A stretch of 8,121 bases of DNA from Firmicutes bacterium UBA5010 (GCA_002396645.1 DGYI01000064.1:10454-18574), one strand, 5' to 3'; shown: positions 1 through 6,042, counted from the stretch's first letter. Notes: a model not told the origin generated them from the letters alone. Made by a program: numbers and translations.

Positions 1-39
1 AAAATAGCCGTTTGTATTTATTAACAATATTTTTAAAAA

Positions 40-92
40 TCATCATAAAATAGCTTTCTATGTTGTTTTACCATAGAAAGCTATTTTTGTTC
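40..92. terminator. Bidirectional Rho-independent terminator
   Basis: A perfect 16-bp inverted repeat has arms at 47-62 (AAAATAGCTTTCTATG) and 72-87, separated by a 9-nt loop. Read on the minus strand, the right arm ends in UUUU just after the GC-containing stem, and the hairpin lies about 40 bp past the stop codon of the stalk-domain gene at 129-1088. Read on the plus strand, the stem is followed by TTTTTGTTCTT, so the hairpin could also stop a convergent transcript coming from the left. No gene is visible in the 46 bases to its left. Confidence 0.88.
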
Positions 93-128
93 TTAATTTT
101 AATATGTATTTAATTATAAGCGGATGTT

Positions 129-1088
129 TTATTCTTCTGTATAAGCTACGCTTGAATCAATTGTAATTTGTTTTAGATTTGAATCCCAGATAACGCCGAA
201 ATCGAACGCTTTACCTATATCTCTTAATTTAAAATAATTATTTCCGTTAATAGTATATGCTTCAAGTTCAACTTCTTCACCGTCTAAATATATTTTAGAT
301 TTAGTTGTAGTTCCTTTAACAGAAGCTTTACTTGAACCTGCAGTTAATTCTCCGCCTACCGAGGTATAAGCTTCACCGGAAATAAGATTAATTGCATTTT
401 TTTCTTTATCCCATGTAACTTCAAATTGTTTTTCAGAGCCATTAAGTACCATTGCTAAATCACGAAGTTTAAAGTAGTTAGATCCTTCGATATTATAAGC
501 ATCAAATGCAACTTGCTTGCCATTTACTATAACCTTAGACGATGTGACATTTGCAGTAACTTCTTTTACTGTAACCGGTGTTTCAACAGGAGTTTCTGCA
601 GTGCCGGAACTTCCCTTATCTTCAAATACAATCCAAAGAGGAAACTCATATATAGTATTAGATTCAACATCATGGAATTTAAACCCGAAAAATAACGGTT
701 TATCTGATATCTCATCAAAATCTTCATATAATATCGGACTGTATACTACACGGCCGTCCTCTAATTCAGCCATTAAATCACCCATCATTTCGCCATCCAT
801 ATCCATAACATTTGAAGTAATCATAACAGCATTTTTATCAGTTGTCACAATTTCAAAAAAATCATATCTTCCATTACTTTTCTGCACAGGTTTTTCAACA
901 ACAATTGCAGGTGTAGTCGCATCGCCTATAGTTATATCTCTTCCCTCAATGAATCCGGGTACGATGATTTCATAAGCTTTGTCTCCCCAATTTACATTTT
1001 GTACTTGTGCTGCACTGACAGGCAACACGAACATGCCGGCAATCAATAATGTCGACATTAAGGTCTTAAACATAGATTTAATTTTCAT
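129..1088 (-). CDS. Secreted protein with two C-terminal stalk (copper amine oxidase N-like) repeats
   Basis: This 319-residue protein is probably exported. Residues 1-26 form a Sec signal peptide: positively charged MKIK, a hydrophobic core, and a cleavage site near V24-S25-A26. Residues 28 to about 160 form a region I do not recognise, with an acidic, methionine-rich stretch at about 89-112. A short Thr/Pro/Val linker at 163-175 leads into two related repeats at about 184-241 and 264-316. Each repeat has the pattern NG/DG..V...AY.I.G.NYFKLRD, a short gap, then a VTWD or VIWD turn and a closing beta-strand. That pattern is typical of the copper-amine-oxidase-N-like or 'stalk' domain (PF07833 type) in Bacillota surface proteins. 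It is usually a structural, cell-surface module, and despite the name it does not imply oxidase activity. The ATG has a good ribosome binding site (AAAAGGAGATAACT) and its own promoter. The gene stands alone and ends at a strong terminator. Function unknown. Confidence 0.88.
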   Translation of the reverse strand: MKIKSMFKTLMSTLLIAGMFVLPVSAAQVQNVNWGDKAYEIIVPGFIEGRDITIGDATTPAIVVEKPVQKSNGRYDFFEIVTTDKNAVMITSNVMDMDGEMMGDLMAELEDGRVVYSPILYEDFDEISDKPLFFGFKFHDVESNTIYEFPLWIVFEDKGSSGTAETPVETPVTVKEVTANVTSSKVIVNGKQVAFDAYNIEGSNYFKLRDLAMVLNGSEKQFEVTWDKEKNAINLISGEAYTSVGGELTAGSSKASVKGTTTKSKIYLDGEEVELEAYTINGNNYFKLRDIGKAFDFGVIWDSNLKQITIDSSVAYTEE

Positions 1089-1118
1089 ATAGTTATCTCC
1101 TTTTCTGTGATAAGAAAT

Positions 1119-1147
1119 ATGATACCACTAATTTAGTCTTATTACAA
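1119..1147 (-). promoter_or_regulatory. Sigma-A type promoter of the stalk-domain gene
   Basis: On the minus strand, TTGTAA (1147-1142) is followed by a 17-nt spacer and TATCAT (1124-1119), preceded by TG in extended -10 position (TGGTATCAT). The -10 matches consensus at 5 of 6 bases and the -35 at 4 of 6, with ideal spacing. Transcription would start near 1112, giving a short leader of about 24 nt that contains the ribosome binding site of the gene at 129-1088. Inferred from sequence only. Confidence 0.6.
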
Positions 1148-1162
1148 TATATTAATGTAATA
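1140..1162. repeat. 7-bp inverted repeat overlapping the -35 box
   Basis: TATTACA at 1140-1146 and TGTAATA at 1156-1162 are perfect inverted copies separated by 9 nt. The left arm overlaps the -35 hexamer of the promoter at 1119-1147, the position of a possible operator. AT-rich DNA produces such repeats by chance, so a regulatory role is only suggested. Confidence 0.35.
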
Positions 1163-1181
1163 TTTTGCCTAATTTTGCCTA
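1162..1181. repeat. Tandem 10-bp direct repeat upstream of promoter
   Basis: The decamer ATTTTGCCTA occurs twice in perfect head-to-tail order (1162-1171 and 1172-1181). On the coding (minus) strand it reads TAGGCAAAAT twice and lies 15-34 bp upstream of the -35 box. A period of 10 bp places both copies on one face of the helix, an arrangement used by many DNA-binding activators such as response regulators. The regulator is unknown. Confidence 0.5.
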
Positions 1182-1233
1182 TTATATATTCGTCTAATGC
1201 CTTGTTAGATAATTAAATAAGGTTTATTGATTT

Positions 1234-2172
1234 TTACTTAAATCTCATCAATTCCTGGCTTTTAAACTTCCACTCCGGTGTAATTATGTCATTATTTACG
1301 TCAAGCTCATACCACGGACTTATCTCGCTATTATTTGGATTTATCAGTATTTGTGTTTGCTGTGCCGGGCTTCCTGCTTGAGCCAGCATAAATATTCTTC
1401 TTCCGTTTTTCTTATTGACAGCCATATCAACTACAATGGCTGAATGTCCCGAGCCTCTGAGGCTTAAAAACACATCTCCTATCTGCATTTCACTAATACC
1501 TACAGATACCATATCATTTGGCAATGATATGGTGCTGCAATATGCATATACCATGTTCATATATCTCATAAAATTATCGTAGGTACGTATTTGCTCTGCA
1601 TCCTTATGCCATGTAGCTTCATTATTGCTGATTCTTATCCTGTACCCTGACATCCATTTGCTGTATTCTGCTTTAAATCCGTTTACAAAACTAAAGCATA
1701 TATCGTCATATTTCTTTGCATTGAATAAATAATCAGCCCTTAAGAACATAATTGCATCCGAAGCCTGATGTAAATTTTTATCGCCTATGGGATAGTCGTA
1801 TACACTGTCATATATACCCTTTGATGATTTTGTTCTTCCGTTGTAGTATACAGCCTTATTTCCATATGCTTTAAGTCTTTTATTTCTTAAATATTCTCCG
1901 AAACTGCCCTTTTGTACTACAAGCCTTTCATATCCTTCGGGGGTTTTATATCTGTCTGCAATATTAAAGGCATCATAATTAACTTCAATATATTTTTCCT
2001 TTACAATATTCATCTTGCTCATAGAATTATTTTCAAGTTCTTTTTTAAGCTTTATGCTTGTCACCATATCTGTTTTTTCATTTTCATTTTTGCTGATATT
2101 TTTGCTGCAAGAAGTCAATAATATTAAAATAAAAATAAATAAAATAATATATAAAATTTTATAATTTTTCAT
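1234..2172 (-). CDS. DUF4846-type lipoprotein
   Basis: The 312-residue product begins with a short basic segment, a strongly hydrophobic helix (residues about 5-20) and a lipobox, L19-T20-S21-C22. It should therefore be lipidated at Cys22 and anchored to the outer face of the membrane. A polar linker (23-60) precedes the folded part. The rest matches what I recall of DUF4846: FGEYLR (91-96), a HQASDAI..LRADYL block (135-149), FVNG....Y..W (162-173), IGDVF followed by GSGHSAIVVDMA (231-251), and the closing LAQAGSPAQQ (263-272) and SPWYEL (285-290). Length fits the family, and no biochemical function is known to me. The ATG is preceded by AAAAAGGAAATATCAGC. The gene starts about 95 bp beyond the prd operon terminator and is probably a separate unit. 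No clear terminator follows its stop codon. The link to proline metabolism, if any, is only proximity. Confidence 0.85.
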   Translation of the reverse strand: MKNYKILYIILFIFILILLTSCSKNISKNENEKTDMVTSIKLKKELENNSMSKMNIVKEKYIEVNYDAFNIADRYKTPEGYERLVVQKGSFGEYLRNKRLKAYGNKAVYYNGRTKSSKGIYDSVYDYPIGDKNLHQASDAIMFLRADYLFNAKKYDDICFSFVNGFKAEYSKWMSGYRIRISNNEATWHKDAEQIRTYDNFMRYMNMVYAYCSTISLPNDMVSVGISEMQIGDVFLSLRGSGHSAIVVDMAVNKKNGRRIFMLAQAGSPAQQTQILINPNNSEISPWYELDVNNDIITPEWKFKSQELMRFK

Positions 2173-2193
2173 GCTGATATTTCCTTTTTAAAA

Positions 2194-2221
2194 ATTTTAC
2201 CCTTTAATTTAATTGTTCCAA
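2194..2221 (-). promoter_or_regulatory. Possible promoter of the DUF4846 lipoprotein gene
   Basis: On the minus strand, TTGGAA (2221-2216), a 16-nt spacer and TAAAAT (2199-2194) give 4 of 6 and 5 of 6 consensus matches. The predicted start near 2187 would leave a leader of only about 15 nt, barely long enough for the ribosome binding site. A different promoter in the AT-rich stretch 2222-2265 is also possible. Confidence 0.3.
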
Positions 2222-2253
2222 AAACTAAGTTATTTATTTTACGAACTTAATAC

Positions 2254-2318
2254 CAGCATAAAAATAAAAATACATTTTTGCTAATTTAATATATAAATTA
2301 AATTGCAAAAATGTATTT
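2254..2318 (-). terminator. Rho-independent terminator of the prd operon
   Basis: A long inverted repeat starts 5 bp past the stop codon of the amidohydrolase gene. The outer stem is 14 bp and perfect (AAATACATTTTTGC at 2268-2281 against 2305-2318). The inner stem adds 8 bp (2283-2290 against 2297-2304) after a single bulged base, with a 6-nt loop. On the minus strand the stem runs into TTTTTATTTTTATG, a U-rich tail. It separates the prd operon from the lipoprotein gene downstream. Confidence 0.88.
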
Positions 2319-2323
2319 AAATA

Positions 2324-3571
2324 TTATAAATTATTTTTTACAAAAGTTCCCTCTTTCATTATGATTTTCATATTTTCAACACTGATTGCTCTGATATTTT
2401 CAAGAGGATTGCCTTCTATAACCAATAAGTCTGCATATTTTCCTTCTTCCAAAGTGCCTGTTTTATCTAAAACCTTAAGCATTTCAGCACCTGATTTAGT
2501 TGCCGCAACTATAACATCCATATTGCTTATTCCGGCTTTTTCATTAAATGCATACATTTCTCCTATCGCTGTAGTTCCATACGGTGTCAGGCTTGAGCAA
2601 AACGAATCTGAGCCTATAGTTAAAACAATTCCTTTTTCTTTTGCTCTTCTAAGATTTGAATACACTCTGTTAAGTTCCTTCTCAGCAACCGTATCACCCG
2701 GGAACTTATCATGCACTTCAGGTATATAAGGAGGAGCATATGTTTTAAACCATTCGTTTAAAAACTGAATTGTAGGACAAAAATAAATTCCTTTTTCAGC
2801 CATTATGTCAAGGCACTCATCATTTAATGTCTGTCCGTGTATGATTAAATGCACTCCTGCCTTACAGCTGTCAAGTGCACCCGTATATCCCTCAGCATGA
2901 GACCAAACAGGGATTCCTACCATATTGCATTCATCAACAACTGCTTGTATTTCCTCAAAAGTGTAGTGCTGATCTAGCTTTTGATCCCATCTCCAAATTC
3001 CTCCGCCTGTAGACCAGATTTTTATAGCATCAGGATTTTCTCGAAGTCTGTGTCTGATTGCCTTTCTTAATTCCCAAGGACCGTCAACTCTTTCAGCCCA
3101 AGGATGAGAAGCATTATTATAGCTGTAAGGCAGTCTGTGGCTGTCACCATGTCCGCAAGTTCTGCAAAATCCAAGTCCTGTAGCTATAACTCTCGGTCCT
3201 TGCATAACTCCTGCTTCAACCATATCTCTTATTGCTATACCTGAACGAGATATTTCTCCGACTGTAGTTAATCCGTTTTCTAGACACTCATGAGCCTGCT
3301 GAACAGCTACAACTGTTTTTTGAACAACATCTTCAAGTACCCAATCACTATCATTGTCAGTCAAATTTCCGCTGAAATGCAAGTGTGTGTCTATAAGCCC
3401 CGGCATAATTGTTTTGCCGCTTATATCAATTTTTTCATAATCTGCACTGAATTCTTTTTTTTCTCCTGAGTATACTATTTTTTTATCTTCTACCAATACA
3501 AGTGAATTTTCTATTAATTCTCTTCCTGTTCCGTCAATTAAATTACCGCCGACAAAGGCTAATTTTTTCAT
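2324..3571 (-). CDS. Metal-dependent amidohydrolase, prolidase-like (COG1228 type)
   Basis: The 415-residue cytoplasmic protein belongs to the amidohydrolase superfamily. Its N-terminal beta-sandwich (LIDGTGRELIENSLVLVEDKKI, then GKTIMPGLIDTHLH) leads into a TIM-barrel metal site. Visible ligands are H63 and H65 (HLH), K184 in the IKIWSTGGG segment (expected carboxylated Lys), H225 (WSHAEG), H245 (IIHG) and D322 (IGSD). The full set suggests an active two-metal enzyme. The end (GTLEEGKYADLLVIEGNPL) is the usual closure of the sandwich. Relatives include imidazolonepropionase-like enzymes and COG1228 members shown to cleave L-Xaa-L-Pro dipeptides. Position after proline racemase and reductase genes makes an Xaa-Pro dipeptidase role plausible, but this is inference. 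The start at 3571 is chosen because GGAGG lies 5 nt upstream and the family begins at MKKLAFVGGN. An upstream ATG in frame (3604) has no ribosome binding site. Cys135 and Cys139 (FCRTCGHGD) are unusual near the barrel. Confidence 0.87.
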   Translation of the reverse strand: MKKLAFVGGNLIDGTGRELIENSLVLVEDKKIVYSGEKKEFSADYEKIDISGKTIMPGLIDTHLHFSGNLTDNDSDWVLEDVVQKTVVAVQQAHECLENGLTTVGEISRSGIAIRDMVEAGVMQGPRVIATGLGFCRTCGHGDSHRLPYSYNNASHPWAERVDGPWELRKAIRHRLRENPDAIKIWSTGGGIWRWDQKLDQHYTFEEIQAVVDECNMVGIPVWSHAEGYTGALDSCKAGVHLIIHGQTLNDECLDIMAEKGIYFCPTIQFLNEWFKTYAPPYIPEVHDKFPGDTVAEKELNRVYSNLRRAKEKGIVLTIGSDSFCSSLTPYGTTAIGEMYAFNEKAGISNMDVIVAATKSGAEMLKVLDKTGTLEEGKYADLLVIEGNPLENIRAISVENMKIIMKEGTFVKNNL

Positions 3572-3576
3572 ATATT

Positions 3577-3581
3577 CCTCC
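3577..3581 (-). promoter_or_regulatory. Ribosome binding site deciding the amidohydrolase start
   Basis: GGAGG on the minus strand, 5 nt before the ATG at 3571-3569. It supports this start over the in-frame ATG at 3604-3602, which would add 11 residues that do not fit the family's N-terminus. Confidence 0.8.
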
Positions 3582-3584
3582 ATT

Positions 3585-3601
3585 ACGCCGATTCGAGGCG
3601 T
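3585..3601. repeat. Short inverted repeat between prdF and the amidohydrolase gene
   Basis: ACGCC (3585-3589) and GGCGT (3597-3601) are perfect inverted copies with a 7-nt loop, in the 53-bp gap after prdF and just before the ribosome binding site of the amidohydrolase gene. There is no U-tract, so it is not a terminator. It could be a small mRNA hairpin or chance. Confidence 0.3.
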
Positions 3602-3624
3602 CACAAAATTATCGTTTTATTCTT

Positions 3625-4638
3625 TCAACCCAGTTTAAACCCGTATTTAAGCGGATCCTCATCATTTATTATAAAATGATTAAATCCGGTAACATATGCC
3701 CTGCCGGTAATTTGCGGAATAATACCGTTGTATTCTCCTATCTTAACTTCCTCTAAGGCTCTTCCCGTAAACATTGTTCCGGTAATACTTTCATATATAA
3801 AATCTTCATTTAATTTTAGTTTTCCCTTTGCAATCAATGTAGCCAGTTTTGCGCTTGTTCCTGTTCCGCAAGGAGATCTGTCTACCTGTCCCGAACCAAA
3901 AATAACAACGTTTTGCAATGTTGCCTGAGGATTTTTTGCAGGACCGTAAAATTCAACTAAATCAACCGTTTTAATATGTGATAAATAAGGGTGGGAAACT
4001 ATTATGCTTTTATTCACTTCATCTCTTATTTTCACACCTATTTCTTTAAAAATCTGATCGTTTTTAGGACAAATATCAAGCTTAAGATGCTCTTGAGTAA
4101 CATCAACTATAGCGAAAAAGCTTCCTCCGAATGCTATATCAAGGTTTATTTCTCCTATAGCAGGTACATTTATTCTCAAATCGCTTTTATATAAAAATGA
4201 TGGAACATTCGTTATAGTGGATTCCTTAACTATGCCGTTTTCCACTCTGACATCCGCCCTTATAAGACCTGCTGGGGATTCCAGAACAACCTTTGTTATA
4301 GGCTCTGTAACCTCTACCATTCCGGTTTCTACGATAGCTGTGGATGCTCCTATGGACCCGTGTCCGCACATATTCAGATATCCTCCGCCATCCATGAATA
4401 CTATGCCGAAATCTGCTTCCTCAGATACGGGTTCCATAAGTATAGAGCCAAACATATCATTGTGACCTCTTGGCTCATTCATAACAGCCGTTCTGATATA
4501 ATCCAGATTCTTCTCTAAATACTCTTTTTTATCCGCTATAGTTTTTCCCGGTATTTTAGGTATACCGCTTGTTATAATTCTTGTCGGCTCACCCATTGTA
4601 TGAGAATCTATTGCATGAATAGATTTTTTTATTTTCAT
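3625..4638 (-). CDS. prdF: Proline racemase PrdF
   Basis: This 337-residue cytoplasmic enzyme interconverts L- and D-proline without a cofactor, using two cysteines as acid and base. Both motifs are present: M-C91-G-H-G-S-I-G and S-P-C257-G-T-G-T. The N-terminal I.AIDSHTMGEPTRI and NEPRGHNDMFG segments are also typical, and length is normal for the family. The family includes 4-hydroxyproline 2-epimerases and trans-3-hydroxyproline dehydratases; the dehydratases lack the first Cys. Sequence alone separates racemase from epimerase poorly, but the position right after prdE in a proline reductase operon makes proline racemase much the better call. Proline reductase takes D-proline, so this step feeds it. 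The ATG overlaps the prdE stop codon (ATGA), which suggests translational coupling, and AGGAGG lies 11 nt upstream inside prdE. The TGA stop is a true end, since the family ends here. Confidence 0.94.
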   Translation of the reverse strand: MKIKKSIHAIDSHTMGEPTRIITSGIPKIPGKTIADKKEYLEKNLDYIRTAVMNEPRGHNDMFGSILMEPVSEEADFGIVFMDGGGYLNMCGHGSIGASTAIVETGMVEVTEPITKVVLESPAGLIRADVRVENGIVKESTITNVPSFLYKSDLRINVPAIGEINLDIAFGGSFFAIVDVTQEHLKLDICPKNDQIFKEIGVKIRDEVNKSIIVSHPYLSHIKTVDLVEFYGPAKNPQATLQNVVIFGSGQVDRSPCGTGTSAKLATLIAKGKLKLNEDFIYESITGTMFTGRALEEVKIGEYNGIIPQITGRAYVTGFNHFIINDEDPLKYGFKLG

Positions 4639-5108
4639 TTTGTATCTTTCCTCCTAATTTTAAGCTTCAACAGCGAAACAGCCTTTTTCGCATCTAATTT
4701 AACTGAAGAATTTTCGCCAACTCTCAGTGTTTCTGCTCCACTTTCTGATTTATTTAAATCAACTACAGTATCCATATATTCATTTTCGGTGACAAATTTG
4801 CCCTGAATTCCGACAAAGCTCATGCCTACAACAGCTATATCCCTGCTGGCAATCTCCTGTATTGTATTGGCAAAGTCTACATGACTGTTGCCGAATCCGT
4901 CTACAGAAATTACAGCACCGTCAGCATTCATAGCCTGAATACATACAGCTGCTCTCTTGCCTACATAATATTTGTCTTTATTCGATTGAGGGCTTCCTAC
5001 AATAACAACGCCTAATAAATTTACATCTTCGTCATTGCTTACCGCATCAAGAAGCGGGTCTCTGAAATGATGCAGCGTAGTTTCCTTAGTAGAGGGTCCT
5101 ATTCCCAT
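4635..5108 (-). CDS. prdE: PrdE, paralogue of the PrdA C-terminal (pyruvoyl) part
   Basis: The 157 residues align along their length with the part of PrdA that follows its self-cleavage site. Shared blocks are IGP..KE....F.DPL/REPL, NDEDV.L.GV..VGSPQ, YV..R, DGA....GFGN.H.DFA..I..I..R....VGMSF.G.QG and NKSE.G.E. PrdA's pyruvoyl-forming Cys is replaced by Gly2, so PrdE cannot form a pyruvoyl group from this residue. Of the six cysteines in the matching PrdA region none is conserved; PrdE's only Cys (C56) is elsewhere. The PrdA C-terminal tail of about 55 residues is missing. PrdE is conserved in prd operons, but its exact role is not settled. A partner or chaperone-like role with PrdD in the reductase complex is an inference. 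It starts 15 bp after prdD with a strong AAGGAAGG site 7 nt from the ATG, and its stop overlaps the prdF start. Confidence 0.92.
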   Translation of the reverse strand: MGIGPSTKETTLHHFRDPLLDAVSNDEDVNLLGVVIVGSPQSNKDKYYVGKRAAVCIQAMNADGAVISVDGFGNSHVDFANTIQEIASRDIAVVGMSFVGIQGKFVTENEYMDTVVDLNKSESGAETLRVGENSSVKLDAKKAVSLLKLKIRRKDTK

Positions 5109-5123
5109 ATTCTTACCTTCCTT

Positions 5124-5882
5124 CTAATACATCGCTCTGATTGCGCCGTCTCTGTATTCATTCGGAGTCAGTATTACCGGAGAATTGCCCAAGTCAATGA
5201 TAGAGTATGCGCCTTTAACGCCGCAGGGCTCATCCGGCAAAATGAAAGTATCATACATAGCTCCCTGTCCCGCAACCTGCTTAACTATTACGATATTTTT
5301 CTTTGAATCATCTATGCTGTGCACAAACTCGTGTTTTTCGTCACAATCTCTTGCTGACAGTTTTTTAGTGCATTCACGTATGTCCTGTATTATATAATCA
5401 CATGCGCTGTGAGCTGCAATGATTGCCTTTCTCACTGTTCCCATACCCTCATATAAAACAATATCTACATGAATTATTATATCATTATCACCCGGAGTTC
5501 CCGGACGGTTAAAAATTACCTGTTCGTCAAGATAACCTTCCGATGATCCGAATTCTGCAACCTGAACACCGCTTTCGTCAACTCCGGTTAGCATCACGCA
5601 TACACCTGTCATTGTATGCGTAATTCCTTCACCTATTTTCCCCAGTGCTTTTGCTGCTATAGGTATAAAATCCATTATTGAATTTACATAAACATTCCTG
5701 TCATCTTTGTTAATTATTTTAATATCTAAGCTCTTAATATACTCTTTGCCTATATCCAACGCCTCATTTGTTAAATTTTTGTTAATATAAAGCATGTGAT
5801 CTTTTATCTCTGTCTTATCAGACAGATAGATATTTTCAATATTAAAGGCTCTTATAATTAGTTTGCTGATTTCTTTTTTCAT
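5124..5882 (-). CDS. prdD: PrdD, paralogue of the PrdA N-terminal part
   Basis: The 252-residue product aligns with the region of PrdA before its cleavage site. Shared blocks include VMLTG.DE.GVQ..EFGSSEG (96-116), RPG.P (126-130), AAH...D.I.Q.IR (156-169), KNIVIVK...GQGAM.D..ILP.EP.GV (195-222) and DLGN.PV.L.P......GAI.A (230-250). It ends at Tyr252, which aligns with the Thr just before PrdA's cleavage point, so it never carried the processing site. The first 80 or so residues lie outside the part of PrdA visible here. PrdD accompanies PrdE in proline reductase operons; its precise role is unknown to me. The ATG at 5882 has no clear Shine-Dalgarno sequence; the upstream bases read GGCATAAACAATTAAA, unlike the strong sites of prdE, prdF and the amidohydrolase gene. 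A hairpin-rich 185-bp gap separates it from prdB. Confidence 0.92.
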   Translation of the reverse strand: MKKEISKLIIRAFNIENIYLSDKTEIKDHMLYINKNLTNEALDIGKEYIKSLDIKIINKDDRNVYVNSIMDFIPIAAKALGKIGEGITHTMTGVCVMLTGVDESGVQVAEFGSSEGYLDEQVIFNRPGTPGDNDIIIHVDIVLYEGMGTVRKAIIAAHSACDYIIQDIRECTKKLSARDCDEKHEFVHSIDDSKKNIVIVKQVAGQGAMYDTFILPDEPCGVKGAYSIIDLGNSPVILTPNEYRDGAIRAMY

Positions 5883-5896
5883 TTTAATTGTTTATG

Positions 5897-5934
5897 CCGC
5901 ACACACAGCGAACAAAATTCAACTTTGTGCGCGG
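5897..5934 (-). ncRNA. mRNA hairpin just upstream of prdD (untested)
   Basis: On the minus-strand transcript CCGCGCACA (5934-5926) pairs with TGTGTGCGG (5905-5897), 9 pairs with one G-U and a 20-nt loop. A nested alternative, CAAA/TTTG, lies in the loop. The stem ends about 14 nt from the prdD start codon, where a Shine-Dalgarno sequence would be expected and is not seen, so it may influence prdD translation. Not recognised as a known riboswitch. Confidence 0.35.
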
Positions 5935-5954
5935 ACTTATCTTTTATTTTATTT

Positions 5955-5983
5955 ATAATATTACTGCAACAATGAAGAATCAA
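5955..5983 (-). promoter_or_regulatory. Possible internal promoter for prdDEF
   Basis: On the minus strand TTGATT (5983-5978), a 17-nt spacer and TATTAT (5960-5955) match consensus at 4 of 6 and 5 of 6 bases. Transcription would start near 5948, upstream of the hairpin at 5897-5934. The background is AT-rich, so a chance match is possible. Confidence 0.33.
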
Positions 5984-6036
5984 AGATTCCTCTATATACA
6001 CTCATACGCTCATATGCTCTGAAGAATCGAAGATTC
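5973..6036. repeat. Two near-identical 17-bp palindromic repeats
   Basis: TGAAGAATCAAAGATTC (5973-5989) and TGAAGAATCGAAGATTC (6020-6036) differ at one base and are offset by 47 bp. Each is a small palindrome (8-bp stem, 3-nt loop) whose right arm extends beyond the repeat; the 6021-6039 copy is perfect and the 5974-5992 copy has one G-U pair on the transcript. Between them lies another short direct repeat, CTCATACG then CTCATATG (6001-6016). Confidence 0.7.
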
Positions 6037-6042
6037 TTCCAT

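Noticed and set aside
29..40. ATTTTTAAAAAT palindrome near the left edge
   Set aside because: Pure A/T 12-mer in AT-rich DNA with no loop or neighbouring signal; most likely chance.
517..975. A 152-codon open frame on the plus strand within the stalk-domain gene
   Set aside because: It lies wholly opposite a well-supported minus-strand gene with signal peptide, repeats and promoter. The translation shows only low-complexity Ser/Thr/Ile-rich sequence and no family pattern.
1162..1181. GGCA repeats as a sigma-54 -24 element
   Set aside because: No TTGC -12 element follows at the right spacing, while a good sigma-A promoter is present.
1912..2121. Plus-strand frame opposite the lipoprotein gene, rich in Phe/Ile
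   Set aside because: It is the antisense of the lipoprotein's Lys/Asn-rich linker and signal region, which produces Phe/Ile runs by base complement.
3625..3627. The TGA ending prdF as another selenocysteine codon
   Set aside because: Both catalytic Cys motifs and full family length are already present before it, and only eight non-conserved codons follow in frame before the next stop.
5961..5985. Sigma-54 promoter around TTGCA before prdD
   Set aside because: The -12-like TTGCA has no TGGCAC-like -24 element at the required distance. The prdR-type sigma-54 promoter is expected upstream of prdA, outside the window.
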